From Epiperipatus broadwayi (Eukaryota > Onychophora > Udeonychophora > Euonychophora > Peripatidae): 64,000 nt of DNA. The stretch is from contig JAQFVV010000186.1 in the NCBI GenBank assembly GCA_028023455.1, positions 1,764,700 through 1,828,699 on the forward strand, written 5' to 3'. The notes below the pieces were generated by a model that had not been told where the DNA came from, ran no database searches, and worked only from the letters and a program-made list of their open reading frames with translations. Positions 1 through 13,007 of the stretch are shown in pieces; within the stretch, counting starts at the first letter, position 1; every line of letters starts with the position of its first letter. The position numbers were made by a program, and so were the translations under genes.

Positions 1-3000
1 TCTTACAAGGATAATGAATAAAACAAAATGCAGCATGAGAAAGCCAATTCACTCAGCTATACAAATGTCAATATATGATTCAAGGATGATACTGCTTGTT
101 AATATCTCCAAAGATACAACCCCACTTCAGCTAAAGCTCAGGGATTTACAATTGTTTTGGCAATTCATGGTGAGAACAATGAGAATTCTACCAGTGATAA
201 ACATTACAAAATATTACTAATAAATTAAAAGAGGAGGAGAAATCTCGACTCACTCTTGCAACACTTTAATAACATTGGTAATCCCCACATAAATCATCAA
301 CAGCATGGTTACAATTTCTTTCTGACAAGAAATTTTCTACAATCTCTTTTTCCAATAAACTTTACCGACTTTACATTTTCTACATTATTGTAATATCATG
401 ATCAGATATGCACAGAATAAACAGTTAAGTCCTATCAATCTTATTGATTCATAATGCCACATTAATACTCTAACAATAAATTTATGAGCTCTTAATTCAA
501 AATTGGAATAGTATGGTCTCAGGGATTTTGTATAGAATGCAAAATTTCTACTGATGATTCTAGGAATTTGTTGTTGACCGATGAATGCTATCCTAGCGAT
601 TAGCCTAAGTAGAAATACAATTAATTTACAAGCTAATATCTACTTTTCATTAACCAATAATAATATTTTTTTTATAAATTAATAAATAGTTAACTAATAT
701 AAAATATTCTCTCGACTTTAAATTTTGAACTATATTACTATCAACTGGGAGCACAGTGGAATACCAGGAATGGGAAAGGAATTTTATGTTCACTCAAGAT
801 ATCAGTCAACAACAAAATAAATTTATTAAATAAAAATAACAATTAATTTGAAGGTAAATCTTCCATATATTTGCAGTTTAAGTACAATAATTTGTAAATC
901 AAATTATGAATGTTTTTTTTAAAGTAAATTTCATATTATCTAAGAATTATCAATTAAACAGTTAAACCTTTATTATGTGTCTGTACCTGAATAAGCATTG
1001 GAATATTTATTTAAGATTGTGTAGTATTAAGATTTCTGGATTCTATGGGTACCAGAAACACTAAGACACTACATCAAAATTCAATTAACAAAATAACATT
1101 TATTAACCAAAATTATATTGTAAATTTATAAACTTTAATATAAAATAAGATCATAGCAATCTAATAATAAACTTAACAACAACAACAAAAAAAGATATTT
1201 ACAGCAGATTTTACAATCCCTTTGGAGAATACGATCCCACTTCTTTTGCATTTACATTGTATGTCATTACTTACATGCCTTTACTATTTAGTAACCTTGC
1301 ATGGTCTTAACTTAAATAGGTCAACTAGTTAAATTGATTCTATTTAAACATTTTCCTTTCACTGTAAGCATAAATAATTATTTCATACATGGGTATGTAA
1401 AAATAAACAATTTACGAGATAAAATTTTTAACTAATTCTGTCCAACAGAAATATATATGCCTTTTAATGCTACTGACTTAATATTAGCTTTAGAAGCAAC
1501 ACCCTAGACATTATTTTCTCACCTATAGACAAACTACATTAATTAATGGCTGTGATTTGAATTTATAGCTTTAATTACCTTTTTTTAAATCATTCTCAGT
1601 TTGTTCACTTTATACTGTTGACTTTCTAATGATAAGCAAAACTTTCATTTCTCTCAGAGGTCACACATACATTTTCACATGCCTAATGTTTTGTATGTCA
1701 CAGCAATGAGTAATGAACACTCTTACGCTCACCACTCCAGTGATGACTTGCACATCTGTGATCTGCTAGTTGTGATGTGCATCACTTATTTAAGCTACTA
1801 ACACTACTTTTAAATTTAGAATGTTTAACAGTTTTATAAATGATTGAGAACAAAGCTCAGCCAAATGCATTATGCATCAATCCCTCATATACACTTAAAA
1901 AATTAAAAAGTGCCCCTGAAGTAAGTTATGCACTTCAAATATAAAATTTCAGATAGTGACCAGCCATTTAAATTCACAACTTCTTACACAGTAGAAAATA
2001 TTACTATGAAGATATATTCACGAGGAAAAGGGCTTGTGATGGCATGAACCCAGAGGGCTCTCCTACTATCTGATGGCAATAACATATGTTAGGACTAAGT
2101 CACTACACATAAAAAATGTAGGAATGCACTGATCATTACTCCAACTATAATATGAAACATAGCTTCCATGGAATATATTAACTATGGAGATGGAAAGTAA
2201 TCTTTAATCTCCTAATAACCCAATTAAAAATACCTAACCCCAATAATTGTGAGAACTCTGCTGAATCTCAACCCTCAAGGTAGCAATAACCTGGTGTACC
2301 TTGGATAAACAATGGTCATTTACAAATATCACTTGGTCTTGAGAGAACTGGGTTTGAACTCTCATTAAACAATAATATTTATGCATAAAACTAATAATAC
2401 AATAATTGTCAATTATAACTAGAATAAAATTATCTTAGCCATAATAATAAAAAAATAAAATAAGAAATGTGCATTCATGACATATAACATTTAGCATTAT
2501 ATTTCTCACAACCCAGGACATAGCGATATTTAAAACTTTTATACTACATAATTAATATGATATAGCATTACTAATGTTAAAATTCAGTAATAAACATAAA
2601 AGAAAAATATATACATGAACCTCTTGTGTAAATATTCAATATCTCTCACACATACAAGTTATTATTATTATCATAGGATCATGATTAATCTGTAGTGATA
2701 CTCAAAAGTATATTCCACCCTACTATGACCTAACTTCGATACAGGGTATATCAATTAATATATCATAAATAATTTAATTAAAATTAAAAATATATATACC
2801 CTTCAATAACACATAATGAAATAAATGAATGATAATAATCAAAGGAAGGTTATACTTAAAAGTCCTCAACATCAGCCTCTAATTCACAATCCAGCGATCT
2901 ATTCACTGTGATTATCTTGCATTATCTGCATCATCCAAACGATTTATTAAGTCAGTTCCACACAGATTATATACACAAACACACATGACAAATATCTAAC

Positions 3001-6000
3001 ACATGAAGACAAACAAATGGCCATTTTCTGTGAATTGTATATGTACACACAAACAGATTAATCCACATTTGATCAATATTAGATTTTTATAAAATTTTTA
3101 CTTAGCACAATTCTTTTCCATTCAGACAATCTTTAATATCCTTAGGAGGTAAATGCACTATTTCTTTTATTCTATAAGGCTTTCACACACTTTCTTAGAA
3201 AACATCGAATATTTTAGTAGATCATTTACTACACCATCTGACTTGCAAAAATTATTTATAGATTTTCGGTAGCAATTGAATAAATTCTATCATTCCAGGA
3301 TATTTATAATTTTAACATTTAATTTCAAATATATTCAATTCCGATTTTACTCATCATCACAATGGAATTTTACGATTAAATCTAGAAATTTTCCTTTTCC
3401 CAACTAATAAATAGTAATTCATTAATATTTCATGATCTTTCATACAAAGAAACAGTTTCTCTTACACTATAGAGATAAAAAGCATTGGAAAGTTTTTAAT
3501 TTCCTACTTTTAAAGTAGTTTTAGCATAAGTTCAAGATGACAGATATCTCTTTTTCTTCCAAAACATCCACTCAAGTAATTCATATAAAATAACGGTTCT
3601 ATAAAAATTATGATATGCGATACCAGTGATATTTTAAACTTAGGAAGGCAGGAGGCTCATTTTAGATGTACCATCTGACAACACATTGGACATAAATTCT
3701 TTAGCAATGGGTTCCGATCCTTGATCAACTCTGAGGTTAGAAATGCATACCCAATTTAAGATTTTACATTGACATTCTTACAAAACTTATTAAAACTTTA
3801 CTTTTCTAATACAAAACCTTCATAGAATTTTTAATGAAGAAACAGCAACAACACATGTAGAAGAAGAGCGACCCACCAACTACAAGCAACAACAATAACC
3901 AACAAAACCAGCTAACAACCTCAAAACAGGTGCATGTTTTTTATAACCTCCTGTTGTCAGTCACCCTCAAACATGCCTCTTTCACCTGCTCCACTCTTAT
4001 ATTAATTTCCTATTGACTAAGATTCGTAATTTTGACATTGATTAATTCACATTATCTAAATGGTCATGTGATTTACTTAAAATTTTCTCGGTTTTAAATG
4101 ATATTAAAAAAAAAAGATAAAAAATGTAGCCAAGTGAAAGTAAAATATAATTTTAATAAATGATTTAAATTAAATCGATTTTCAGACTGAGTGTTTTGAA
4201 ATATTTCTTTAAAATTAATTAAAATTTTTAACTCTTTCAATTTGTTTTTAAATTGTACCAAATATGACATATGGATTTTATAATTTTCCCAATAAATAAA
4301 ATTATATTTATATAGGCACGCACAGATCCAGACACATCTATATCCAATCCAGCTGAACTATAAAGATTACAGCTAGTAATAAACCTATTCAATGATCTGA
4401 AATTTACTGAGCTAATCAAATAAATTGATTGCTAAATTCTATAACTACTTGCAAGTTAAAATTTACGATTGAAACTTAAACATCTGTCTCTTTAAATCAA
4501 ATACATTATTCTATTAAATGACTATTAATTACCGATTTTAAAACCTAATCCTCCTACTCAGGTGATTCATCCTATACCAACAATCAAGGCTATCTAGATT
4601 CACTGGTTGATAGACTTTAAACTGTATGCAAACATCTAAACATAACTATGCATTGATTTTTAAATATTATACATCTATAATTTTTAAATATTATATGTCT
4701 ACCACAAGCTTTCTGATCATCAGCTAGAATAATCTAAACTGATGTTGGTTATGAATCTATTAAATTTACTAGATTCTTCTGTAAAAAAAAAAAAAAAAAT
4801 TCTTTTTTCAATGAATGCTGCATCTACCACGAAACAAACTATCTTTGGATTAAGCCAAAGGTAACAATATATAAATTAAACACTGTCTAAAGTATATGTT
4901 ATATATATATACGTGTGTGTGTGTTTTGTGACCTCATTTGTTTTTTTTTTCTTATCAAGCCTTAAATTAATAATTATATTGAATTATTTTTTTTCTTATA
5001 ATTATTTTTTTAACTAAATTATTTTAATGCAGGAAAAATTGAAATTTATAATTTTATCTATTCATTAAAAAACAATGTCAACTCCCTAAAATACAACTGT
5101 CTAAAAATAAATATAACATGATCTTATTGTTTTTCATCTTTGTTTTTTTTATTAAACTAAAAAAATGTAGAAACTTTACTTATTTTTTTGTTTTTAGATC
5201 TATTTTTTAATTAATCTGCAGATCTTCTTATATTGGTATTTAAAGTACAATGGAGTTGCAAAAGCAAATTGTTAACAAGCAAAAAAAATTATTAAAATTC
5301 ACAAATTTTACACATTCAAGCATAAATTTTTATTTTCTGAGCATTATATGCAATTATGTTTAAAAAAATTGTAAATAAATTTTGAAATATACCAATAGCT
5401 ATTTTTCAGTCTTGGAAAACCACACATCATTATATATCAAGACTTTGCTATGTCTCAAATATATATATGTATGCAAGCTAAAATTTTACTTTTAAATTAA
5501 TTTAGAAAATTTTGTAATATTTTTTAAATGTGTGGGTTCATATGAAGGTGGAAAATATTTCTGTTATTTATTAAAAGTAATGTAATATTTTTAAGAAAAG
5601 AGAACATTATAAATAAATTTTCTTACCTTTTATATAAGATTCTTTTTAATGTTGTACAACAATGCAAAATCTACAAAAAAGTTTTAACCTATTGTGATAA
5701 CAAAATCTAAAAGTTAAATGTTGTTTTGGATAAGTCATGTAATTGAATTAATTAGTGTGGAATGCAAAAATTTCTTAATTAAAAACCTTATTCTTGAAAT
5801 ATGTAGAAGAATGTCTTAATTAAAAATGTGGCTTATTTTAAAGATGTGAATGTAGAAAATTCTAGAAAGTTTGTGTATAAGAATAATCAACCATGATGTG
5901 TATAAAAGCTCCCCAAAATCTATTGTATTTCATTCACTGGATTCATTTATTAGTTTCTTTCAAACTTTTCTAGTTAAAATCACATTTGAGATGCTGGGAC

Positions 6001-8160
6001 TTTTCATTCTGCTAGTCAAGCTGCACTCATTGCCAGCTGTCAAAATTATTAATACCCTGCAAACAGTTTTCAACAAGTGGCCTACAGTTATAAAATGAAC
6101 ATACAAATTATTCCTAGTGGTATTCTCCAAAATATACATGGCTAAACACTTTAACAAGATAAACTTCATGCTCTAAGCCTAACTTCATCTGCCAGCATGA
6201 CTTAAATTCATAAACTCATAAAAATCTGACCTCTTAAAATGCCAATCTCAACAAACTGACAATGAGATACAACTACAAAATGCACAAGAGTAGATAGCTA
6301 CTCCTACAATGACTTTGCAGAAAGCAAAAGTGACACACTGATAGATGTTAATGTTATATAAATTTTCTTATACCTTAAACAAGCCAGGTGTGATTATAAT
6401 TGTTTTCATTATGTATATGTGCATTTTAACAGTAATGTTAGATTTAAATATTTTATTTTTATTTTATGTATATACTATTTTATAACATTAATGTCATTTA
6501 TGAATGTTTTACTATTTTATTAGAATATGGATTAAATTGGAATTTGTTACATTTAACAAAAATAATTAGTGAAGAAATTCTCTTTTCTTTCATTGAGAGT
6601 TTTGAGTTATTAATGAAATCTTAATTTTGAATGAGTCAATTATTATTGTAAAGTTATTTGATCTTCTCCCTTCCTCTCTTTGAATATTTAAACCTAAGTA
6701 TGCTTCTTTTGATAAGGAAAGCAAGTCTGAAGTTTAAAAGCAGACAGAATAACTTGTTTAAATTAATTTTTTCTTTCCAAATAGTGATAATCAGTTTATT
6801 TTATATATATATGTGGAATATAATTTTAGATTTGTTAAGATATTTTTACACTTATATATAGCATGCTATTATATAAAGCTATTGATCTACTTGTGTAAAG
6901 GACACAAAATAAATCCATATGAGAATCACTTTCATTTTCTAGGGCTTTCCTTTTACTTTACCAATGTTTGCTATGTCTCTACTTAGTTGATATTATTCTG
7001 TATTACCTCTGGTTACCTGGGTCATCTATTGTTTTAATCACAGTCTATTTACTCTGGCATGGCCAATCTTTGGAATTGCTATCACATTTGCTGTTTTATA
7101 TTATCACTATATATTGGTGAATTTCAAGAGCCTCTGATCCACCAATTTCAGTTAATCTCATATTCTTTTAAACTGTGTCCCAGTGCTTGGAATTTTTGGC
7201 CTCTTTATTTATGCATTGGCCAGCTCTGAAAGAGCTTCTCATGCCTCTCCCATATTTAATAGCCTTGATTATTTTCCATATAATTATCTGGTGGAATGGA
7301 TCTGGAAACACACACATGTCTTTATAGTAAGTGCATAAATGCACAGGCATTTGATGAGATGAATATTTTTCTTTGTTATTTTAAATAAAAGTTATTCATT
7401 CATATATCACATATCATAGGAATTGCTTTTAAAAGATTATTTAATATAATCAAATTAATTAAAAAGGGAAGAACAAATTAACTGTCAAGTCTTTTCAATA
7501 AATAAAGTACTCTATCAAGACATCCATAGATGAAGTATTTATCAATTTCTTTTATTTTTTAATTTTAATAAATGTTGTCATTATTAAATTAATGTGATTG
7601 ATTTTGGTTGCTGTTATCTGGCTATTAATTGTTTAATAATAATGAGTCTCATACTTTAAGCTAAGCTAGTGTCCAGGGCAAGCAATTTATTTTTAGTTAG
7701 GACCTGTTCATCATTCTTAGTGGAAGTCAGACCACCCAAAATAAATTCTCTAGGCTCATAAGTAACCTGGTAATGCCCTCAAGTGACCAATATTTTAAGG
7801 GATGGAGTGTGTGTCAGGTACAATATATTAATAAAATTTCTTGAATTTATGTTAAAAGCATATACATTTTATTTTTTATTACCCTTCCTGAATTTGATGT
7901 GCAGTTTTCTGCACAGTAAAATATTTTCTGAGTGTAATGCTAAAAGTTTTACAAAATTTTAGAACATCTTAAAAGTTGATACTGATTTTAAAAAAATATC
8001 AATTCAGTTAGAAAGATCCTAATTTCTTGATAACAAAACCAAGAGAGAAAAGTTATTGAAAAAAAAAGTTGATCAACAAGAGCATATTTAATAGCAGCGA
8101 AAATATGACAGTTTTTTTTATTATTCTTTTTGCTTCAATGAATGCATGAATGATCACACA
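1..8160. other. AT-rich gene-free stretch
   Basis: I see no gene here. The open frames are all under 80 codons, start at random ATGs in AT-rich DNA and show no recognisable domain. CG dinucleotides are almost absent (I saw essentially none between 5 and 7 kb), as expected for old methylated non-coding DNA. Short A and T runs and a small GT run near 4911-4923 are the only simple features. No repeat shared with the rest of the window was recognised. Confidence 0.7.
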
Positions 8161-8162
8161 GT

Positions 8163-8184
8163 AATATATATATATATATATATG
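8163..8184. repeat. (TA)n microsatellite
   Basis: A short uninterrupted TA run. Similar runs recur throughout the window, often at the edges of the repeat families. Confidence 0.9.
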
Positions 8185-8249
8185 TCCCCTCAATTTATTA
8201 TTACTAATTATATCAACATTATTTTTTAAAATTTCATTTATATTATAAT

Positions 8250-8905
8250 CTTGATATATATTTAATATTTAAATACAAGTATAATTTATATACTTGGAAT
8301 TTATATGTAATATATAATGGATTTGAACACAGATTTTCAAGCTCCCTTCAGCTATCTGCTTTATCTCATATAACCAATACACATGACCACACACATGTGA
8401 AATAGAAATATGATCTTCATTATACATATTTTGTGCTGAACTAACACTTATCTGTTAGTATAGATCATCATTTCCTATATATATATGTTGATATGAAGAT
8501 TTTCACGGTTTGCATATATAAAAAACATATTTTTGTGATTTTATCCATGTTAAAAAATTTAAATATTGATATACTGACATTTCAACTTGATTACACAAGT
8601 CATCTACTGGGTGATAAAAGGTAGAAAGATGGTTATAGAGGCGCTACAATCACTGATTTGAAAAAAAAAATGTTAAAGTTCCACCAATAGCAAAAATGTT
8701 AAGAATGTTTTTTAAAAAAATATTTCTAAACGTCAGTATATCAATATTTAAATTTTTTAACATGGATGAATCCGCAAAATATATTATATATAATCAGTGC
8801 TCAATTTTTATTAAGATATCAAATCTTCAACCTTAATGGATAGACTTCAATCTACTTCACTCTCCCACTCTTCAGTCCTCCATACCATTGAAAATTTGAT
8901 AACAT
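8250..8905. repeat. Divergent FB1-family copy split by a PLE end
   Basis: The left part (about 8330-8400, text meaning 'aacacagattttcaagctcc') matches the start of the FB1 copy at 15.2-15.65 kb. The right part (about 8795-8905) encodes the same peptide core as the other FB1 copies: a frame reading STLMDRLQST, then HTIENLI. Between the two halves lies a foldback made from Penelope 3'-end sequence (8475-8795). The simplest reading is an old FB1 element later interrupted by a PLE-derived insertion. Confidence 0.55.
8475..8795. mobile_element. Penelope 3'-end foldback
   Basis: The left half (about 8480-8660, minus sense) and the outer right segment (about 8730-8795) are inverted copies of one sequence: 'ttaaatattgatatactgac' at about 8557-8576 recurs as its reverse complement near 8733-8752. 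The same sequence flanks the GIY-YIG-coding PLE ends at 50.2-51.4 kb, including the AAGTCATC.ACTGGGTGATAAAAGG block. This identifies it as untranslated 3' Penelope-like sequence, here in inverted arrangement and without coding sequence. Confidence 0.65.
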
Positions 8906-8989
8906 ATATATATATATCAATCCTCTTTTTACATATTTAATTCCTTTATTATTAAACTAATGCTCATACAATCATTTCTTGACAGTTAA

Positions 8990-9021
8990 CAATTTTGATT
9001 GCCCCTGCAATCTTCCTCAGA
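8990..9021 (-). repeat. Hammerhead-like hairpin remnant
   Basis: Read on the minus strand this is CTGAGGA, a short stem (GATTG / CAATC) with a G-rich loop, then an AAAAT where GAAAC is expected. It is a decayed member of the CTGANGA-stem-GAAAC motif also seen at 21.07, 24.99 and 25.07 kb. The surrounding element is not identified. Confidence 0.35.
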
Positions 9022-9494
9022 ACTACAAAATATATATATTAACAATTTATTAAACTGTTTATTAAAATAAATGCATTCTTAATTTAAATATAAGTTGAAA
9101 TATATTTATACAAAAACAAATATCATTTTTTTCTTACTAAGCCCTAGTTGCACTTTTATGTAAAATGTTTTATAACATTATATAGATTTACATGTAATTT
9201 TATATACATTCTATACATACAAAAAAGCAACTGTCTCTTATCTATGAATGTTGAAAAATATTGAATATTTCAATAAACAGTTACATTTTCAATTCTGATC
9301 AATGTTTATCAACAAAATGTGAATTATTATATCCTATAGATGTTTAAATGCAAGCATGGCTTGGAACAAAATATTGCATAAAATTCAAGATTTCACCATA
9401 TTGCAAAATTTTAGTCATTTATTCATTCAAACATTTTCTCCTCAATTATGTACTTAAAATATTGTTTTTTCTGAAGCTTTGTGATGTTGGTGTT

Positions 9495-9850
9495 TTAGTT
9501 GTATTTTATATTGGACTATTTCCATCATCTAATATGATTATTGAATGAACTTTTATTTAACATTCAACTGTTAGTAATAGCACACCAAACAGGTTAGAAT
9601 ATGCACAATGTGTTGAGAGGTATTATTCTTCCCTCTTCTTCAGGTGTTGTTAGCCTGACCAGTGACAGTACTTGTATAGGATTTGAACCTGGACCCTTAG
9701 ATTCTTGAATATTGAATTTAAGGTACTGTTCTAACCAACTGAGCCATTCTGCCAAATGCAACAATCAGTAGAAATTTTATACACTTATTTCTGATGTTTT
9801 TTTTTCTGATTTCTCCACTTTTCCCTAAGAGCAAATGGAATCCACTAATC
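9495..9850 (-). mobile_element. SINE-A, left arm of palindrome
   Basis: A tRNA-derived SINE in minus orientation. An A-box-like TGGCTCAGTTGG is read on the minus strand at about 9736-9746 and a B-box-like GGTTCAAATCC at about 9679-9689, so the head is tRNA-like. The body carries AGGCTAACAACACCTGAAGA and ends in GATGGAAATAGTCC at the low-coordinate side. The arm continues past the tRNA head towards the palindrome centre with sequence shared with the right arm. It is about as diverged as its partner, so the pair is not a recent duplication. Confidence 0.8.
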
Positions 9851-9859
9851 AACTTTGCT

Positions 9860-10215
9860 TTTAGGTAAAAGTGGAGAAATCATGAGGAACCTCATAGATA
9901 AGTATATGAAATTTCTATTGGCTATTGCCTTTAGCAGGATGGCTCAGTTGATTAGAGTGTTACCTTAAATTCAATACTCAAGAATCTAAGGGTCTGGGTT
10001 CGAATACCATGCAAGTACTATCACTGGTCAGGCCAGCAACTACTGAAGAAGAGAAAAGAAAAATATCTCTTGAAATGTTGGAAACATATACCAACCTGTT
10101 TGATGTGCTATTACCAACAATCTAATGTATTGGGAATATTTAAATAAAAGTTACATTTTTTTAAAGACATTCAATACTCATATTAGATGATGGAAATAGT
10201 CCAATATAAAAATAC
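9860..10215 (+). mobile_element. SINE-A, right arm of palindrome
   Basis: The mirror image of the copy at 9495-9850, separated from it by only a few tens of bases. The A box is TGGCTCAGTTG at 9940-9950 and the B box GGTTCGAATAC at 9997-10007, with normal tRNA-like spacing. The tail region runs through CTGAAGAAGAG...CTCTTGAAATG (10043-10075) to GATGGAAATAGTCC near 10190-10204. A transcript crossing the locus could form a hairpin of roughly 330 bp per arm. The two heads face each other, so the two Pol III promoters are divergent only in the sense of reading outward. Confidence 0.85.
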
Positions 10216-10429
10216 AATGTACTTAAATACTTTTTTCTTTTTTAAAAAAAAATTTCTTCTGATATCAAAATTAATTTCTTACAGTATTTTTACTCACATA
10301 GTATTATTTTTATTAGTGACATTTTACAGAATTTTGAAGCTTTTTTTTTTCTTTTACTCCACTTCAAACACTATTTGAAACCAACACTTCCATGTGCAAG
10401 CCTGCAAGACAACCATGAAATATATATGA

Positions 10430-10512
10430 AAAATCTATTTCAATATATATATATAAAATACATATTTTGTGGGTTCATCCATGTTAAAAACTTTTAATAT
10501 TAATATACTAAT
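10430..10512 (-). mobile_element. Penelope 3'-end fragment
   Basis: The block GGGTTCATCCATGTTAAAAA followed by ATTAATATACT matches the outer ends of the PLE fragments at 8.5 and 50.2-51.4 kb. It is truncated at 10512, where FB1 sequence begins. No coding sequence remains. Confidence 0.6.
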
Positions 10513-11082
10513 GATGGAAAGTGATGGGTCATCTGAAAGTCTGTGCTCATATACCTTATATTACATATATAGACACAGGTATATAATAAGCCTGTGTTTC
10601 AGTTATTACATTGTAGAGATGTCTACCCATCCTTGCATATGTATTAAAATGGATTATGTCCTGTACATGTGGGGTTCAGATTGACCTTATGTCAACAAGG
10701 GTGTGACAAGAATCTCAGCCTCAGGATGGCCTTCAAGCATTCCATCATCAGATTTTTAATTGGATGGATAGTTGAAGAGTTGGAGGGTGTAGTAGATTGG
10801 AACCTGTCCATTAAAGTATGAAGATTGTCTATCTTAATATATATCTGAGCACTTATAGTATATATGTGTGGGAGATGATAATCTGGACCAACTGATGATT
10901 GATGGTTTAGCATGAAATATGTATATTGGTGATTATTTATCTTTTCAGCATATATGTGCTTGAGTGTATCAGTGTTATTAGATAGAGTGGAGAGTGATGG
11001 GTCATCTGAAAGTATGTGCTCATATACCCTATATTACATATATAGACACAGGTATATAATAAGCCTGTGTTTCAGTTAATAT
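10513..11082 (-). repeat. FB1 element with flanking direct repeats
   Basis: An approximately 89-bp block at 10515-10607 is repeated almost exactly at 10989-11077 (two or three mismatches by eye), with FB1 body between. On the minus strand the body (10692-10913) reads MLNHQSSVGPDYHLPHIYTI and onward, the same peptide as at 12.78 and 58.45 kb. The arrangement is either a partial tandem dimer or a short element with LTR-like ends. Partial tandems ('pseudo-LTRs') are known from Penelope-like elements, which is one possible explanation. Confidence 0.7.
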
Positions 11083-11170
11083 AATATAAATAAAAACTCA
11101 TAAAGAAATATTTTCGATTATATTCATAATCATTTTCAACTCAACTTTCAAAATGGAATCATCATTTATT

Positions 11171-11203
11171 TTGTTTTATATATATGTGTGTGTGTGTGTG
11201 TGT
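11171..11203. repeat. (TA)/(TG)n microsatellite
   Basis: A short TATA tract passes directly into a TG run of about ten units. Confidence 0.9.
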
Positions 11204-11279
11204 ATAATTTTTGCTTTGATAATCAAAAGTTATAGTGATTCAAATTATCTAAACAAACCAAATGGAAAGTTTTACAATA

Positions 11280-12235
11280 TATATATATATATTGCAATTG
11301 ATTTCATTTACAAGAATATTTAGCAAATTTGAATTAGGAGCATAATAATTTATATCACCCACATCTATTATATGGCTACCATATGACTCACAAAAAATTA
11401 ACATCCATGTTAATAGAGTATAAATATTTTAGTTTTTATTTTGTGTTTTATTTAATCTAATTTTTAGCCTATTTGATAAGTTTCTCAGAAAAGAGATTCT
11501 AAAAACAAAGATAATATCCTTTCATCTATGGTTAATTGCTAAACAAAAGACATATTTGGTTGTATAAGGAATTCATCAAGATTTAAAAATTATTATGAAT
11601 ATTCAAATTGAAATAAAGGATAAATATAACTCAAAAAATTAGTGTAATATTATCAAAATAATTTTATTTTTCTTATAGCTTTGCCAAATCCATATAATAT
11701 TAATATCATAAAAATAATTAATGTATGGACAATCTGTTTCATGTTTTGATGTTATGTTCATTACAGTTGGCAAAAAAAATTGTAAGACAAAGTAGGAATC
11801 CTTATAATACTTTTTATGGTGATCTGAACAAGTTTACAAACTGTACTCCACTTTTTCAAATGAAGTGTTGATTAAATAATTAAAAATAGATGACTTACTC
11901 TAATTATAAATGATAAGTATTATGATATAAAAAATATTCCTTTCACATTTTATAAAAATATTGCATTTATTTTATATGAATCACATAACTTTTACACATG
12001 ATGTTATCTTACATGTAGATTTTATTGTCAGTCATCATCATCATCACATTTAATCATTATCAGTCCATTACAGAATGAAGTTCTCTGTATTTAACATGTT
12101 TTTATTGATTCACAGCTTGTTTTAGCCACAACATAACGACAATTTTTTCCATCTATTTATCTCACAAAATAGTTTATCAAGGGTTTATGTGATCTAGAAA
12201 GTAAATTAAACATAAATGTAAATTTGATTTTTAAA
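11280..12235. other. Gene-free AT-rich DNA
   Basis: No coding sequence or recognised repeat, apart from a TA run at about 11278-11294. A short CATCATCATCATCAC-like tract at about 12032-12047, followed by TCCATTACAGAATGAAG, could be the inverted tail of an RTE-type element (compare 34.9 and 46.9 kb), but too little is left to be sure. Confidence 0.5.
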
Positions 12236-12259
12236 AAAAAAAACAAGTTAAATCTGTTT

Positions 12260-12545
12260 TTGTTGATTCTGTTGGTTATAGCATTTGCCTTAAATTCGAT
12301 ATTCAAGAATCTAAAGGTGGGAGTTCAACTTCTATGGAAATACTGTTACTGTGCATGCATATCAGGCCAGCAACACCTGAGGAAGAGTGGAGAATAATAC
12401 TACTCGAAACGTTGTATAATTACTAACCTGTGATGTCTAATTGTGAGTTATTACTAACAAGTTGTTTGTATTTGAATAGTTTAAATAAAGTTAAAAATTT
12501 TCTGTGCATTCAACATTCACTCATAGATGATGGAAATAGTCCAAC
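12260..12545 (+). mobile_element. SINE-A copy (decayed head)
   Basis: Same family as 9495-10215: TTAAATTCGATATTCAAGAA in the tRNA-like part, CAGGCCAGCAACACCTGAGG, then a terminal GATGGAAATAGTCCAAC. The B-box region (GGAGTTCAACTTC) is degraded. This single copy shows the unpaired form of the family, so the palindromes at 9.5 and 54.5 kb are arrangements of it and not its basic structure. The hairpin at 12377-12410 keeps CTGAGGA, a GAGT/ACTC stem and GAAAC. Confidence 0.8.
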
Positions 12546-12608
12546 ATTATCATATTTTATTTGTTTATCTTTATTATGAGTCATATATCTTTTTAATGTA
12601 TTATCTAT

Positions 12609-13007
12609 ATGTACATTCACATACAAATACATATATATATACACTGTGTATATATAATATATAGGGTATATGAGCACAGACTTTCAGACGACCCATCACT
12701 CTCCACTCTATCTAATAACACCGATACACTCAAGCACATATATGCTGAAAAGATAAATAATCACCAATATACGTATTTCATGCTAAACCAGCAATTATCA
12801 GTTGGTCCAAATTATCATCTCCCACACATATATACTATAAGTGCTCAGATATATATTAAGATAGACAATCTTCATACTTTAATGGACAGGCTCCAATCTA
12901 CTACACACTCCAACTCTTCAATCGTCCATGCAATTGAAAATCTGATGTTGAAATGCTCAAAGGCCACCCTGAGGCCGAGATTCTTGTCACACCCATGTTG
13001 ATCTAAG
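12609..13007 (+). repeat. FB1 left arm with 130-codon open frame
   Basis: Open from 12609 to 13001. From about residue 58 the frame carries the FB1 peptide: MLNQQLSVGPNYHLPHIYTI, then NLHTLMDRLQSTTHSNSS and ...RPRFLSHPC. I recognise no protein family, signal peptide or catalytic motif. The N-terminal part is encoded by AT microsatellite and is unlikely to be protein. The peptide recurs in inverted partners and at 10.7, 15.4 and 58.5 kb. Because copies are recent, an open frame by itself does not prove coding. This could equally be untranslated repeat sequence. Confidence 0.5.

Noticed and set aside
2280-2375. Possible tRNA-derived SINE (GGGTTTGAACTCTC as B box)
   Set aside because: No convincing A box at the right distance, no tail, TSD or second copy.
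12609-13001. 130-codon frame as a host gene
   Set aside because: It lies in a repeated, inverted FB1 element and its first half is encoded by AT microsatellite; kept only as a possible repeat-borne peptide.
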